DNA from: Combretum micranthum
Lineage: Eukaryota > Streptophyta > Magnoliopsida > Myrtales > Combretaceae
Assembly (NCBI GenBank): GCA_024138025.1
Contig: JAMXBD010001582.1
Location: 186,001-250,000, forward strand
Reading direction: 5' to 3'
DNA: 64,000 nt
Shown: one piece after another, positions 49,693 through 61,809 of the stretch
Layout: every line of letters starts with the position of its first letter
How positions within the stretch are numbered: position 1 is the stretch's first letter
Notes under the pieces: generated by a model
What the model was told of the DNA's origin: nothing
Seen by the model: the letters and a program-made list of their open reading frames with translations, nothing else
The model's database searches: none
Made by a program: the position numbers and the translations under genes

Positions 49693-50533
49693 AATTTAAA
49701 ATGATGGCATTAGTGAATTTTCTAACGATGATGTCTTTGTCCATGAATTCGAGTTGTTAGTGCATATATTGCACAAAGAAATATTTGAATGTTAGCTTCC
49801 AAGAAGAGGTAGTAGCACTACTACAACTAAGGAAAATGTCTTAGTTATTTTAAATATGTTGAAAGGGATAAAAATCGATTTGCCAAGGAGAATTATTAAA
49901 CATATGTGGAAGGATAGAGAATTTAAGATGTATGGGAACTTATTGATGGAATTATTCAAGTTCAAAAAGGTAAAAATTCCAAAGGGGGTAAAATTTCCTA
50001 TTAATCTTAAGAGGATTGGAGAGAATTTTTAAGCATATGAAGATTAAGCCCTATAAGAAATTTTGGTATTCTATTGATGGTTGGATTTATTTGCATAAGA
50101 AATATAGGTCAAAGAGGATAAATTAGAAGTCTGTTATTGCAAGAATTGAGGGAGAGTATGAGGAGAACACAGAGGGTTATACAAAAGCTATAGAATAAGA
50201 AGAAACTCCTTCATACAAACCTGGAAAGGAGCTAGTTTTGAAAAAGAAAAAGGAAAGGATTGCTCCTATGACTAGAAGACAATTTAAGATCAATGAAGGA
50301 GCAAGGATTGACTCAAGCTCCAAGACTGATGAAGAAGAAGTGGTAAGAACTTATGAGGGTTCAGGAATCGTCAAAACCACAACTTGAAGGCCACATTTTT
50401 AAGATTGTGGAAGAAAAGTTTGAGAGGTTTAAACTTGATCTAAGAAGCTGCATTAAGGAGGCTATAAAAGAATACAATACTTCGTATCACATTTCACCAC
50501 CTTAACAAGATTTTAGACCTTCTTCCAACTAAA
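49693..50533 (+). pseudogene. Sire envelope-position ORF, part 2
   Basis: After E4 the ORF resumes in the frame of part 1: a DGISEFSNDD segment, HEFELLVHILHKEIFEC, LPRRGSSTTTTKENVLVILN, GIKIDLPRRIIKHMWKD and KVKIPKGVKFPINLKRIGEN. LPR-GS..T......KG.KI.LP..I..HM is typical of the 'putative plant transposon protein' type found in these ORFs. The C-terminus is basic and low-complexity (LVLKKKKERIAPMTRRQFKI). Stops occur, for example after EIFEC and after GENF. The frame kept across an 18.7-kb insertion confirms that both halves are one gene. Confidence 0.62.
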
Positions 50534-51219
50534 TCAGCTTTGCCCTGGTTTCTCTTCAGTGTAAACAAGTTCTAGAAGTAAAGACAACTGAATCATCAGA
50601 ATCACGCTTCAGTTCAATGCAAAAGGGTTCGTATGAACCAACTCCTGCTAACTTCAATTTGTACCCTTTATTCCTCTTGCTATCCTCTCAAATCCAAAGG
50701 ATTACCTTCTAACTAAACTTGCAATTCCAAATATACCAAAATTGTTCAATCCTTGATGTCTTTTAACACCACACCTGTTCTATCATCTTTTCTTGCAAAT
50801 TACAAAACACGCCGAAACATGTGTGCTAGCAAGTCTACCAAGGGGTTAAAGAAAGAAATTAATTTAGATAGTTTTCTATTTAATTTTTTTCTTTCTGTTC
50901 TGTAATGAAAGACAATTTTTATGTTTTGTAATGTTCTTCATCTCATATTCTTAGCAGCTTTGTTATAAAATGTTCAAATATGAACTCCATGACTTTCAAT
51001 TTCTCTTTCTGTTATTTTCTTTGTTTATTGATATCAAAAGGAGAGAAAATTGACCAACGAAAATATAAGAGAAAAAAGGAAATAGAATGCACATAAATCA
51101 CGATTAAACTAGTTGAAATTGTTGATTATAATTGGGTTGTTATTTTCTAGCAAAATAATTATGATCTTCTTAATGAACTTTATTTGAATTTTTTTTTTTA
51201 GAAAGCTTTGTTATCATCA
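50534..51219 (+). other. 3' UTR of E3, no gene
   Basis: AT-rich, non-coding, ending in the T-rich and ATCATC-containing sequence that precedes Sire-type polypurine tracts. Confidence 0.6.
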
Positions 51220-51232
51220 AAACCGGGGTAAA
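51220..51232 (+). other. Polypurine tract of E3
   Basis: AAACCGGGGTAAA after TTGTTATCATCA, a decayed form of the Sire/Maximus signature ATCATCAAAAAGGGGGAGAT that borders the 3' LTR. Confidence 0.75.
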
Positions 51233-52709
51233 TGTTAAGTTCTTTGCAAAGAAATTTTGATGATAACAAAAGGATAAAAGAATTACTAATGAATCTATTA
51301 AGTGTGTAGTGAATAAAAAGTTAAAGAAATAAATAAGTATCAGGTTACACAAAGGATTATACAGAACATTCGATGATAAGTACGATAAAAGAAAAGGTCT
51401 CCCTAGATGGAACTCTAGAGAGTATACTGGAAAAACATACCTAGAAGGAACTCCAAAAAGTATACTGGAAAAACAACCAAAGAAAAGACTACCCACAGGA
51501 ATTCCAAAGAGTATCGATTTATCAAGAAAAAGTTATGAGTTCATTTTAATTTGATTAGGATGTGATTCAAATCTTCTTTAAAAAAATTTTCAAGGGCCAA
51601 CTTAAAAAGATGAATACATTTGGTAAAGTACTAATATGTTCTACTAAGTAGATTACAATCCGAGGATTATATCGAGATCATTGAATATATCAAGTTTATC
51701 AAGCACAAAAATTTCTGTCACACCCCGATGGGTACCATAAACGTGGCAGTCCGCCATACACAATACTAAAGCCTAAGAATGACTGCCTTTGTCATGCAAA
51801 GGCTTCTATAGTCATGTACAAGGCGTACATATCACAACCAAGAGAATGCATGGAATAACACAATTTACATTGATAATGATTAAGTAACAAGGCAAAGAGA
51901 ATACTTATATAAAACTAAAACATGGTTATTACGAATCTTAGGGGCATAAGCCCGCTATTATCTCCAAATCTATGTAAATATATTTCTTAAAAATTTCCAA
52001 AATACTAACAGCATACATCGCATATAAGGAAATTACAAAATAACTTCATCCTATAGTCCCATTTCTTTCATAAGAGTTTAAAATCATCAATGACTTCCTT
52101 AATGGCATGATCTTCAAAACCCTCAGTATACATGTTTCAACAAAATCTATAGGAGTATAAGCTTACAACTAGCTTAGTGAGATATTCCTTTCATTCGCAC
52201 CGTGATATCAAACAAGTTTATTTATTTATCATACATATGCTATGCATCAAATCACATGATTACACAAATATATATAGTTATCTGAAACCATATATAGAAC
52301 GAATTTACCCTTCTATATCGAAGGTTAGGGAATTGTTGATGAAGATCTTCCCAACCTTCTACTACTAGTCCCCAAGCCATCACCCAAAGTGTTTGGTTGG
52401 CATGGCTCCAAACTTAGAGTTGCATTCCCTGAGCGATGTGGATTCTCTAGAAGGAGTATGGCCCATGTCCCAGCACGATAACAGCCTATATAACTCTATG
52501 TAGAAGTAGCAGCCTTCTGAAAGAAAATGTGACTCAATGGGTGCTATGCATGATCGCTTTATTTTTCTTTAGCCAAGCCTTATTAAGGTTTCTTAGGAGT
52601 GATCAAACAATTTAACAACCAATAAGCAATCATACGTAGGTAGACAAAACAGATAATTCCAAGTTGCGATATTCTTAATTCACATTTCATCACATAAGCA
52701 TAGAACCAT

Positions 52710-55700
52710 TGTCACGCCTCAAAGAGTACCCTAAACATAACAGTCCGCCGCATACTAAACGAGACTTAGGAATTACTGCTACATTACTCAAAACTCTTGT
52801 ATTATATGCAAGACATTCCTTACGACAATAGAATATTTGCGCAATTGGAGATAAATATAACTTGATAGAATAAACATAAAAATATAAACCACAGATATCT
52901 TAGGATCATTTACAAAATACTAAGAGGCATTCCCCCGCAAAATAATAATCAATCTAGGTAAAAGTTTTGACAACAACTCAAGCATTTAAGGTTTCCTATG
53001 GAAGTCATATAAAAGCTAAACATGAACTTCTAGGGAAACTCCTATTCTCGCATTACCTGAGTTGGCCAAGTGCTGGGACAACCATAGGTATGGAAACTAC
53101 AACAAAAAGAAGCTGTGGGGGTATAAGCTACGCTAGCTTAGTGAGTAAATACTTCCAGAATATACATATCCCACAATTAATACAAACATTCAAGTTGATT
53201 TAACCATCCATATGAAATGCAACAACCATATGGGCAACAAGACATATGATCAACCGAAAATCATATATTGAATGGATTTACGCCCTCCATTCGAGGTTAA
53301 CAGATTAATGAATCATGCAGTACTACCTTAAATTACTGTTCCGTTTTATGGCTCATGGGCAACTCATTAACTATACCATTTTATGGCTCACGACCAACCC
53401 ATTTCATTCATACCGTTTATGAATCACGGAGAACCAACCATTATTAAATGCACCATCCCCATCGTGAAGTGATTATGTCCATATTACTATATTAATCCGA
53501 ATAGTCATTAATGCAATTTCATAGGTGAGTAATCAATTTACAAACACTCATAATCATAGCATATGGACATACATCAATTAATCACCTGGTTTCGATATAC
53601 TTAACACATTTTTCTCATCACATCAAGGTAGCATACAAAATCCCAAAATTACCCATCATGCATTTCCTTTTTTTTTTCTTTGTTGATTATTCTAGTGTAA
53701 CTATAAATTACAAGCATAATATGGAATCGTAAATAGGAAGTATGACTCACTCAGCCATGGACATTGGTCTCTATTCGTAATAATTCAAGGGCAAGAATTC
53801 CTCCGATTCAACGTCACCTAAACGAAAGAAATACCCAAATGACTATTTCAAACCATAACTAATTCCAACTTATTTAATAAAACTTCCAAGTTCGTAATTT
53901 TCATAGTTATTGGAAATTCCAAATTAAAACGGCCATAACTTAGTCATTTTAACTCGGAATTTCACAAATAAGAAGTCGATTTCTATCTACTTCGAAAGAT
54001 CTATATATTTATTATGTTGTTCCTAAGTTTTGAAAACTTTTGGCTCTTGAAAAGCTCGGATCAGATCTGATCAGTAGCTAAAAACCATATTTTTGAAATC
54101 GTTTTGTGAACTTTACATTGTTTCTACCAAGTATATTATATGTGCATACAAAATCAATATGTTATTATCATGAATGACATGTTATGAGCTATCAATATGT
54201 ATGTTATTGATGATATTTGATTAAAAGAATTTTTAGAAAACTTTTAATTTGCGAAAATTTAAAGAATACTTGACTTAGAAGAACTATTTTTATTTCTTGC
54301 AAAGTCACCCTTGTTTTTACTAAAATAAAGGATTGATGACCTATATGCCTAATACCTTCATTATTTTAATAAATTTCTTCATTTGGAAAATAGATGTTTA
54401 AGTAGGGGTCTTGCCTAATTATGAATTTTACAAAAATTATTGGCGGTGAAAATAAAGTTTGATTTGTGTTGAAACTTTTCCTTTGTTTAGGAATATTCTT
54501 TGATAATTTTTTTTTTTTTTTTATATAATTAAGCCCTTACTATACCTATTCCTAAAGGCTTTCATTTCTCTATTAGAATCCTCATTTTGGAATTTGAAAA
54601 TAGTGTTAAAATATGAGTCATTTCTAAATTCGAATTTTTGTTAAATTGTTTTGAGGTTATTTCTTGTGTAAAACTCATTTAATCTTTCTAAAATTAAGTC
54701 CTAACCAAACATATTCCCTAAGGCTTCCATTTATTTAATAAACTCTTATTTTGGGATTAGAAAATAGGAGTTTACATATCCACTCTTCCAAATTATGAAT
54801 TTTTAGTTCTTGTTGGAGTTGAAACAAGTTCTAACTTAACTTTTGTAACCTTTTCTTATTTTGAAAATATCTCTTGGTAAAACTAAGTTTAACTTATCAA
54901 AATCATTCCTTTATGATACCTATTGCATAAGCCCTTCATTTTTAATATAAAATATTGATTTTGGATTTGGAAAAGAGGTTTTCAAAGTGGGTATCTTTCA
55001 AGATCCGAATTTAAAAATTTGTTTTTGATGGAAACAAAAATAGATCTTGAGTTTTTGGCAACATCCCCATTAATAATATCATACTACAAGTCTTTTATGT
55101 ACATAAGACAAATATCTATGGCATTTATGTACTCAAAATAAATAGATCTATTATATCATCCATGTTATTGATGCAAATGCAAAATGAACATTATGAAGAC
55201 GATGTTAGTAGAAGAATATATACTCAAAAATATTAATATTAACCATATAAAGCAATAATATAGCAAAATATATTAAAACTACTTAAATGATAAGATCCAC
55301 AACATTGTGATGGCATAAATTATCATGTTCAAGTGTTTCCATATCCCTTGAATAAAGCTCATCGGGATTTTGATGGAACCACACATATATGATCTTTCCA
55401 TCACATGTTTTATTTGTGTTGGGATTTAGATCCATTACCTATTTAGTGTGTGGAGCAAGAAAACATGAAGAAAAAGTGTGTATGTGTGTGTGCTACAGGG
55501 GGGCTCATGGCAACTAGAGAGGGAGAGAGGGAGAGAAAAATTTTTTTTGCAAGAGTTTTGTTTTAGTGAAAAGAGAGAAAGTGAAAAATGAAAGACATAA
55601 AGAGGTATTTATAGAAATGAAATTAGGGTTTGTTTTGATTAAATAAAATGAGGAAAATGAAACAAAAAGAGAGGGAGTGTGTAGAGGGGAGGCACCGGTT

Positions 55701-56311
55701 TTGGGTTAAGGGGGGAGAGAGAGAGATGTTTTGTTTTGTTTTGTGTTGTGTAAGTTTCAAATTTAAATAAGTAATTTAAGTAATGAAAATGTATTGGAAA
55801 AGTAAATTGTAAGTAATATGATGTAAGGTTGTGAGAATAGGTTGTAAGGATGTAAAAATAGGGTATGGGTGGTTGTACTTGGTGAATAGTGTGATTAGAA
55901 ATCAAAAGTAGATTAGACAATTAATTTACTAATAGTAATAAAAATACGATAAAATGTTATAACTGTAATTTTTATAAACCGAAAAATTCTTATAATTATA
56001 TTTTTGAATTCCTTATTAAATTTCGGTTCTAAAGAGTCCTATAGAATATTTTTCTATTTTTGAGTCTTGAGGACTGCTTTTCGAAAACAGATCTCGATCG
56101 GATTCGAAATGGATGAATTTCTCTGAAATATGAACTTTTTATATTTCGGTGTATTATTTAGGACTATATTATTATTCCAGGGTTTCGTCTTGGTATTGTC
56201 AGACTTAGAGTTCCTAGGTTCCGAACTAGCCTTAGGGTATTCTTTTAGGGTTTCGGCCTCGGTTCTAATTTTGAAACTGAGTTCAGTTTGCTAAGAAAAC
56301 GAGGGCTTACA
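52710..56311 (-). mobile_element. LTR A5, 3602 bp, nested in A4
   Basis: The plus strand runs from TGTCACGCCTCAAAGAGTAC to AACGAGGGCTTACA. Flanks ACCAT (52705-52709) and ATCAC (56312-56316) agree at 3 of 5, both differences being C/T. Family blocks: TTTACGCCCTCCATTCG (53278), AAAACGGCCATAACTTAG (53927), GGACTGCTTTTCGAAAAC (56070). TATA at 55613-55606 on the minus strand. No genes. Confidence 0.85.
55606..55613 (-). promoter_or_regulatory. TATA box of LTR A5
   Basis: The minus strand reads CTATAAATACC, about 700 bp from the LTR start at 56311, the same place as in A2. Confidence 0.5.
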
Positions 56312-58597
56312 ATCACACATGCATATATATCCCTGAATTCCCCATACATGTTTATTTTTATCTTTTCTTAGTATACTAATGTCACTACTCTACAAGCAAA
56401 CAAGGTAACAAATTAAGAAGAATAACTCACTTGTTCATTTCGCAATCTTCTTAGTCGTAGTAATCTGAGAAGAGTCTTATTCTTCATCAACTAGGCAAAA
56501 GAAATACCTGGGACGAGTATTTCGTAGAAGTTATACTTAAACTTTCTAATTCTATTTCACTATATTCATCAAAAATCGCATAGAATGAAATTCCAACTTA
56601 AAATGGTCATAACTTGCTTATTTTAACTCAGAATTTTCCATATATATGTTGTTTTCTACCTCCTCGAAAAGATCTATCTATTACTAAGGTAACTTTTATC
56701 ATAAAAATCCATTTGGATTTGAGAAAGGTAAGGTACATAATTACTACGAAATTCCAAGTCCTCAAAATACAAATTTTCAAACTTTTCTTCATTAAAAAAA
56801 AAATCCTTTAAGCAAAAATATAGATATTTATATGATTGAAAAATCCTTTGAATATATATATATACACTCATATTGTATGCAAAATTTTAATGATGTTGTC
56901 TCAATGATTATTTTTCATAAAACAATTTCTCTTATGATGATGAAAACTTGAACTTTAACAATTTCCTCTTTAAGTGTTTTGAAAAAACTTTGTAAATTCT
57001 TAGGTTATTATAAATGATTATATTCTTATAAACTTTGTTTTTAATTTCTTTTCTAAGATAAATTAATTTTTCTGAACTTTGGTTTTAGGATATCACAAAT
57101 TTTATCTCTAGTGGGAAAAATGAAGTTTCCAAAATTTCTCATAAGTTGTTGATGTTTTCTAAAAATTTGAGTTGTATTACGTATATTTTTCCTTTTTAAA
57201 TGGTTTTGATTGAAGATTATAAATAAGTATTTTCCTCTTATATTTCTATTTTTTAACTTCTTTAAAGATAAATTTTATATTCAAAAACTTGGTCTTTTAA
57301 GTTCCTTATGAAATTTTTACTTGGAAGAATCACTTTCAATATTTTCTTAAGTTGTTGATAATATCGATTGTTTTTAAGCCTATCATTTTTATATTATTTT
57401 ATTTCTTTGAAAATGAGTTTATCATTTAGAAACTTCATAAACTTTTATTTCTGTATGGGATTTATCATACTAGTGATTTGATTCTTATCTTAACTTTGAA
57501 AACTAGTTTAATTATTGGTTTTTACTATGGAGTTAGTGAAAATCTTATAAGTAAGCTTTTATGAAAAATTTACTTATCAATGAATTATTAACACTAAATT
57601 TTAATAAACATCATGTTACTTATCATAAAAAGACAGTGTTTATTTCCTTAGTTAATTTCTTTGGTAAAAATCATCTTTATTGTTATTGAAGAAAATTTAT
57701 GATAAGTTTGTCTAAATTTTTTAAATGAATTTATAAAAATACTTTTTCTATATTTTGTATGACAAAATCTTTATTTAGGTTCAAAGTTATATAGTAATAG
57801 AGTTCGGTTCCATTTTTCCTTTATTAAAGAAAATTATACTTTAATTTTGTTGAGACAATATCATTATAATGATACATGCACATGATTATGTAGTATGAAA
57901 AAGATGGGAATATCACATAATAATAGAGGAAAGATATAAGAAGCAATAATAAGCAAAACAATAAGGTCAAGTATTAGGAGCCTTAGCTTCATCAAGGCTT
58001 TTCGGTCAAGTATTGAGAACCTTAGCTTTATCAGGGTATCTCGGGACTAAGAATAGACTAGTCTCAAAAGAAAAGAAAAGGAAAAAAAAAAAGCAATAGT
58101 AAGCGCAATAATAATAATAAGAATAATAAAATCATGTTAGTGAGAGTTAGTGAGCATTTAGGCTCTAAAAAATATATCGATATACATATAGATAATAATA
58201 TATATACGAAGTTAAGTTATGAGCATAATAATAATATCAACATAGTATCATCATAATAACAAAATAATAAAATCAAAATTATTGGCATGTGTAAAAACAA
58301 AACATGAATATGTTGTTGCTTCTACAACTCACATGAGTTTCTAAGAAATAACACCATAGTCATGCTAAGTTATATGACATGGGAAATCAATGGTAGAAAA
58401 CCTTTACCTAAAGGTGTGCTTGTGTTGAAAGAAGAAGATAATAGTTGTAAAATCATGTGGGTAGTAATATGTGGTAAATGGTTTCTTTGTGTAGAGGAGA
58501 ATGTTCGAAAGAGTTGGTTAGAGAGGATTTGTGGAGAAATTTTAAGAGAGTTTTGTCATGTAAAATGAGTGTGTGAAAGAAGTGGAAGGAAATGAGG

Positions 58598-58605
58598 TAT
58601 TTATA
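58598..58605 (-). promoter_or_regulatory. TATA box of LTR A4
   Basis: The minus strand reads CTATAAATACC with a CT-rich leader after it, about 1150 bp from the LTR start at 59752. Confidence 0.5.
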
Positions 58606-60020
58606 GTTGAATATAGAGGAAATTATGAGTTAATTAAATAAATGAAAAAAAAAAGAAATGGAGGAAAGAGAGAGGAAGACTGGACAACAAAGAGAGGGAA
58701 GGAGAGAGATGATGTGATAAAAATTTAATTTTTGTAAAGAAAAGTAATAATTTGTAAAGTATGATGAGAAATAAAGTTATATAGGAAAGGTAAAAGGTAA
58801 GAAAATAGGTATATTGATAGTAAGAATAGGTAGTAGAAAAAGTAGAAATAGATGAATATTAGAAATAGTACTATGAATAGTAAACTAGACAAATTAATAC
58901 CAGTGGCAAAGAAAATACGCGTAAAAATGCGATATATGATAATTTTAGTTATCGAAAAATTATAAAACTGATATTTTTGAAATCCTTGTAGTATTACGAA
59001 TCTATCAGTGTTATCGAAATATTTTTACTATTCTGAGCCTCGGGACATGCTTTTTAAGAACTGATCTCATTTGGGTTCGAAACACACTAAAAATTAACTA
59101 ATATGATATTTTTAAGCTTCTCTATATTATTACAAACTATTATCCTTAATTATCTCAACTCCATTGCTTAGGGTTTAAGAGCGTGGGATTGTCGGATTTA
59201 AACACTAGGGTTTGTTGTAGATTTTGTTGACTTTTGGGGTTATAGTTTAACTTTCGGCTTTTTGATTTATTCGTAAGATCATAAAATTTTGGGGTTTTTG
59301 ATTGTGTTATACTTTTGATTCAATATTTATGTTTTATTTTATTTTATTTGTGATTTATTTAATATTTTTTAGTTCCTAGGATTATTTAATCGAGTTTAAG
59401 GTTATGGGTTGACTCCGTTTGACTTTGGTGGCAAATGAAATTTTTAATTCTAAAATTCATCGAAAGATTTAAGGTTTTAGTATTTTGTCGTCGATTGTTG
59501 TTTGGATATATCATCTTGATTTTCGTGTTAGGGATCAGATAGCTGATTTGGTTGGCGTACGGATATTGAATCAGACGATTGTTAGGTTTTCCATCTTGTT
59601 TTGAGGGTCCTCTTTTTCTCAAGGTTAAGAATTTTCGTATTAGATCTTATTTAGAATTCGGTTTTAACTTGGTTCGGTTCTCACCATCATCGTTTTGGTA
59701 TTTAACTCTAAAACTTATTTTTTAAGAATTATGAAAAATTCAGGCATTTACAATTTCTATAGAATTTCAATTAAATAGAAGTTGTTGCAATTCCTTTTTA
59801 TCATATTATGTACACCCCAGTTGTTTAGATCGATGACGCATGCAAAGATATGAAGATAGAGGAAAAGATTTGTTAAAATTTATCCAAAGAAGTTGTTTTC
59901 AAGAAGGAAGAAATCATAGCTACAACTTTGCTATTTTAAAGGGATATTAAAAAAAAAAAAACCATTGAAGATTGCTTTCACGCATGGTTTATCCAAGACT
60001 ACACAACATGAAGATAAGGT

Positions 60021-61464
60021 CAGCTATTTAGTTCCTCCCGGATGTACCGTATATCTTGAGTTATGAGCTTTGCTCATAATTTCCTTTCTTATTTCATTAT
60101 CCTCAGGCACACAAAGTCATCCTTCAATTCCCACGACATCATCATCATTGACCATAAAATCAATACACTTTTCTTCCTATATTTCCCTCTTGATCCTTTG
60201 TATCTTCTCATCTTAGCGTTAAGCTTCTTTAACTCTTGCTATCAAAGTTGGTTCCAATACTATATTAACTATCTCCACTTTCTCACTTTGTCCCGTGAAT
60301 TTAATGCTCAGCTTTATCAAATTCTTTCATCAACTCCTTCTAATTTGTGAGCAAGGCAGCAACTTCTCCATAACTCTTGTGGCTTAACACATTTACAATG
60401 GCATTTTACTCTCTCAGGTCAATAATTGATTCTAAGATTATCGTTCTAGCTATCTCCTTTCCTCCTGTTTAATTTCTTTGTCTTAGAATAGACCAATATA
60501 TCGTCAATTACACACTTAGCTAACAGAGACTTATATACTCGGTTTGTGCTGGTCAATCCAAAAGGCATTACTAGAAATCCGTAGTGTCCACAACGAGTTT
60601 GAAAATCAGTCTTCCGAATCATCTTTTGAATTGATCCTTAGTTGGTGGTATTCTGACCTTGAATCAATGCGAGAAAACACGTTCGCTCCTTGTAGTTGGT
60701 TAAAGGGATCATCAATCCTAAGGAGCATGTACTCAATCTCGATTATGACTTTGTTCATCTCCTGATAATCAATGCATAATCTTAGGGATCTATCCTTTTT
60801 TTTTTTTTACAAACTAAACTGGTGTATTTCATGGTGACAAACTTGGTTGTATAAAACCTTGATCCAAAAGTTCTTGTAGCTGTTTCTCCAATTTTTTTAA
60901 CTCCAATAGGGCCATTCGATATGGTGCCTTAGCAATTGGTTCTGTATTAGCCATTAGCTTAATCTCGAAATCGATCTTTCTCTTTGGAGGTGATCCAGAT
61001 AATTCATTGGGAAAAACATTTGGAAACTTATTGACAATGGGGATATCTTCCAAGATAGGTTTCTCTTTTTCTTTTTGTCATCAAGGTAGTTATCCATTTC
61101 CTTTGGAACTTCCTCCCACAACTCAAATATAACTCTTCTTTCTTTGCAATAGTAGATTCTCCAACGAATGTTATTTTCCTTTTTGGTCCACGAATTATAT
61201 GCTCTTATTGCGACAATCAAATGTGGCTTTAACAAGAGATAACCAACTCATTACTTCATATTTGCTTAGTTCCATCACTTATGAAGTCACAAGTGGTGGA
61301 TGTCCTTGTATCCTTATTGGATAATCCTTCCACACTTCTTGGGTTATAACAACACTTCTCGTGGGGGTTTTGTCCTTAAAATCAGAGGTTGTTGTTGTTA
61401 TTGGTGGCCCAAACTTCTTATCTAGACTAGGTGTAAAAGAATGTGTTGCTCTGGAAAAGAGCAA
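60021..61464 (-). pseudogene. pol: Tekay-type protease and RT relic
   Basis: A protease fragment with ATHSF (61464-61279; the DSG triad before it is lost) is followed by the protease-RT linker. RT N-terminus: IPIVNKFPNVFPNELSGSPP, APYRMALLELKKLEKQLQEL and LDQGFIQPSLSP (61053-60829). FVKKK (near 60805) and pieces like [16 protein letters not shown] follow out of frame. The YVDD region is missing. Next comes a remnant resembling the end of RNase H (NVLSHKSYGEVAALL). Stops and shifts throughout. Confidence 0.82.
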
Positions 61465-61809
61465 AAGTATTATGTCATCCTACCTATATGCTTCCTGCGT
61501 ATCTATCAGGGGGATTACTATTTCTATTCATATATCTACTTATCTTTAAACTCTTGTATTGCCAAAAAAAAAAAAAAAAGAATAAACAATGAAGAAGGTT
61601 CAAGGCTTACAGTTCCCAAGTCACAGCTATAGCCTCTACTGTAATCCTAGGCAGCCAAGTCTCCTTCCTCTTCATCTATCTCTTTGGTTATCCATTGTCC
61701 TTCCATGTTGTAGACTTGAATCCCAAAGTAATGGATCTTAACTTACTTCCACTTCTACTTCCATCCCTATTATCGGTCCTTACAGGAACAGCTCCTCCGA
61801 AAGACCTCG

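Larger units (their letters stand above)
51716..59752 (-). mobile_element. Solo LTR A4 (about 4.4 kb net), split by A5
   Basis: The plus strand runs from TGTCACACCCCGATGGGTAC to TTCAGGCATTTACA with perfect ATTTC duplications (51711-51715 and 59753-59757). A5 lies inside at 52710-56311. Family blocks: the GTGGCAGTCCGCC start, AAAATGGTCATAACTTGC (56600), and GGGACATGCTTTTTAAGAAC (59041). It has a 39-bp tandem duplication at 57965-58043 (GGTCAAGTATT...), single in A2 (about 5112). TATA at 58605-58598 on the minus strand. Confidence 0.88.
26845..60020 (+). mobile_element. Sire/Maximus-type Ty1/copia element E3, the framework element
   Basis: All + strand: end of gag and protease, integrase, RT, RNase H, an envelope-position ORF (split), a polypurine tract and an LTR start. 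The lineage follows from the envelope-like ORF after pol, the integrase wording (QNEKG, SPYTPQQ) and the hallmark 3' end TTATCATCAAAACCGGGGTA before TGTTAAG. Its left end was cut by E2, its ORF by E4 and its LTR by A4. Its right end, where it meets E5, is not precisely placed. Confidence 0.8.
51233..60020 (+). repeat. 3' LTR of E3, split by A4
   Basis: Starts TGTTAAGTTCTTTGCAAAGA, then TTTTGATGATAAC, usual for this lineage. The first 483 bp are followed by A4 (51716-59752), then the LTR goes on to about 60020. Net length of about 750 bp is short, so it may be truncated. A 37-38 bp tandem repeat (GGAACTC..AGTATACTGGAAAAAC) lies at 51400-51520. The right end is not certain. Confidence 0.6.

Noticed and set aside
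51170..51496. 108-residue minus-strand ORF over the polypurine tract and LTR start of E3
   Set aside because: Antisense to a recognised PPT/LTR border and built from its 38-bp subrepeats.
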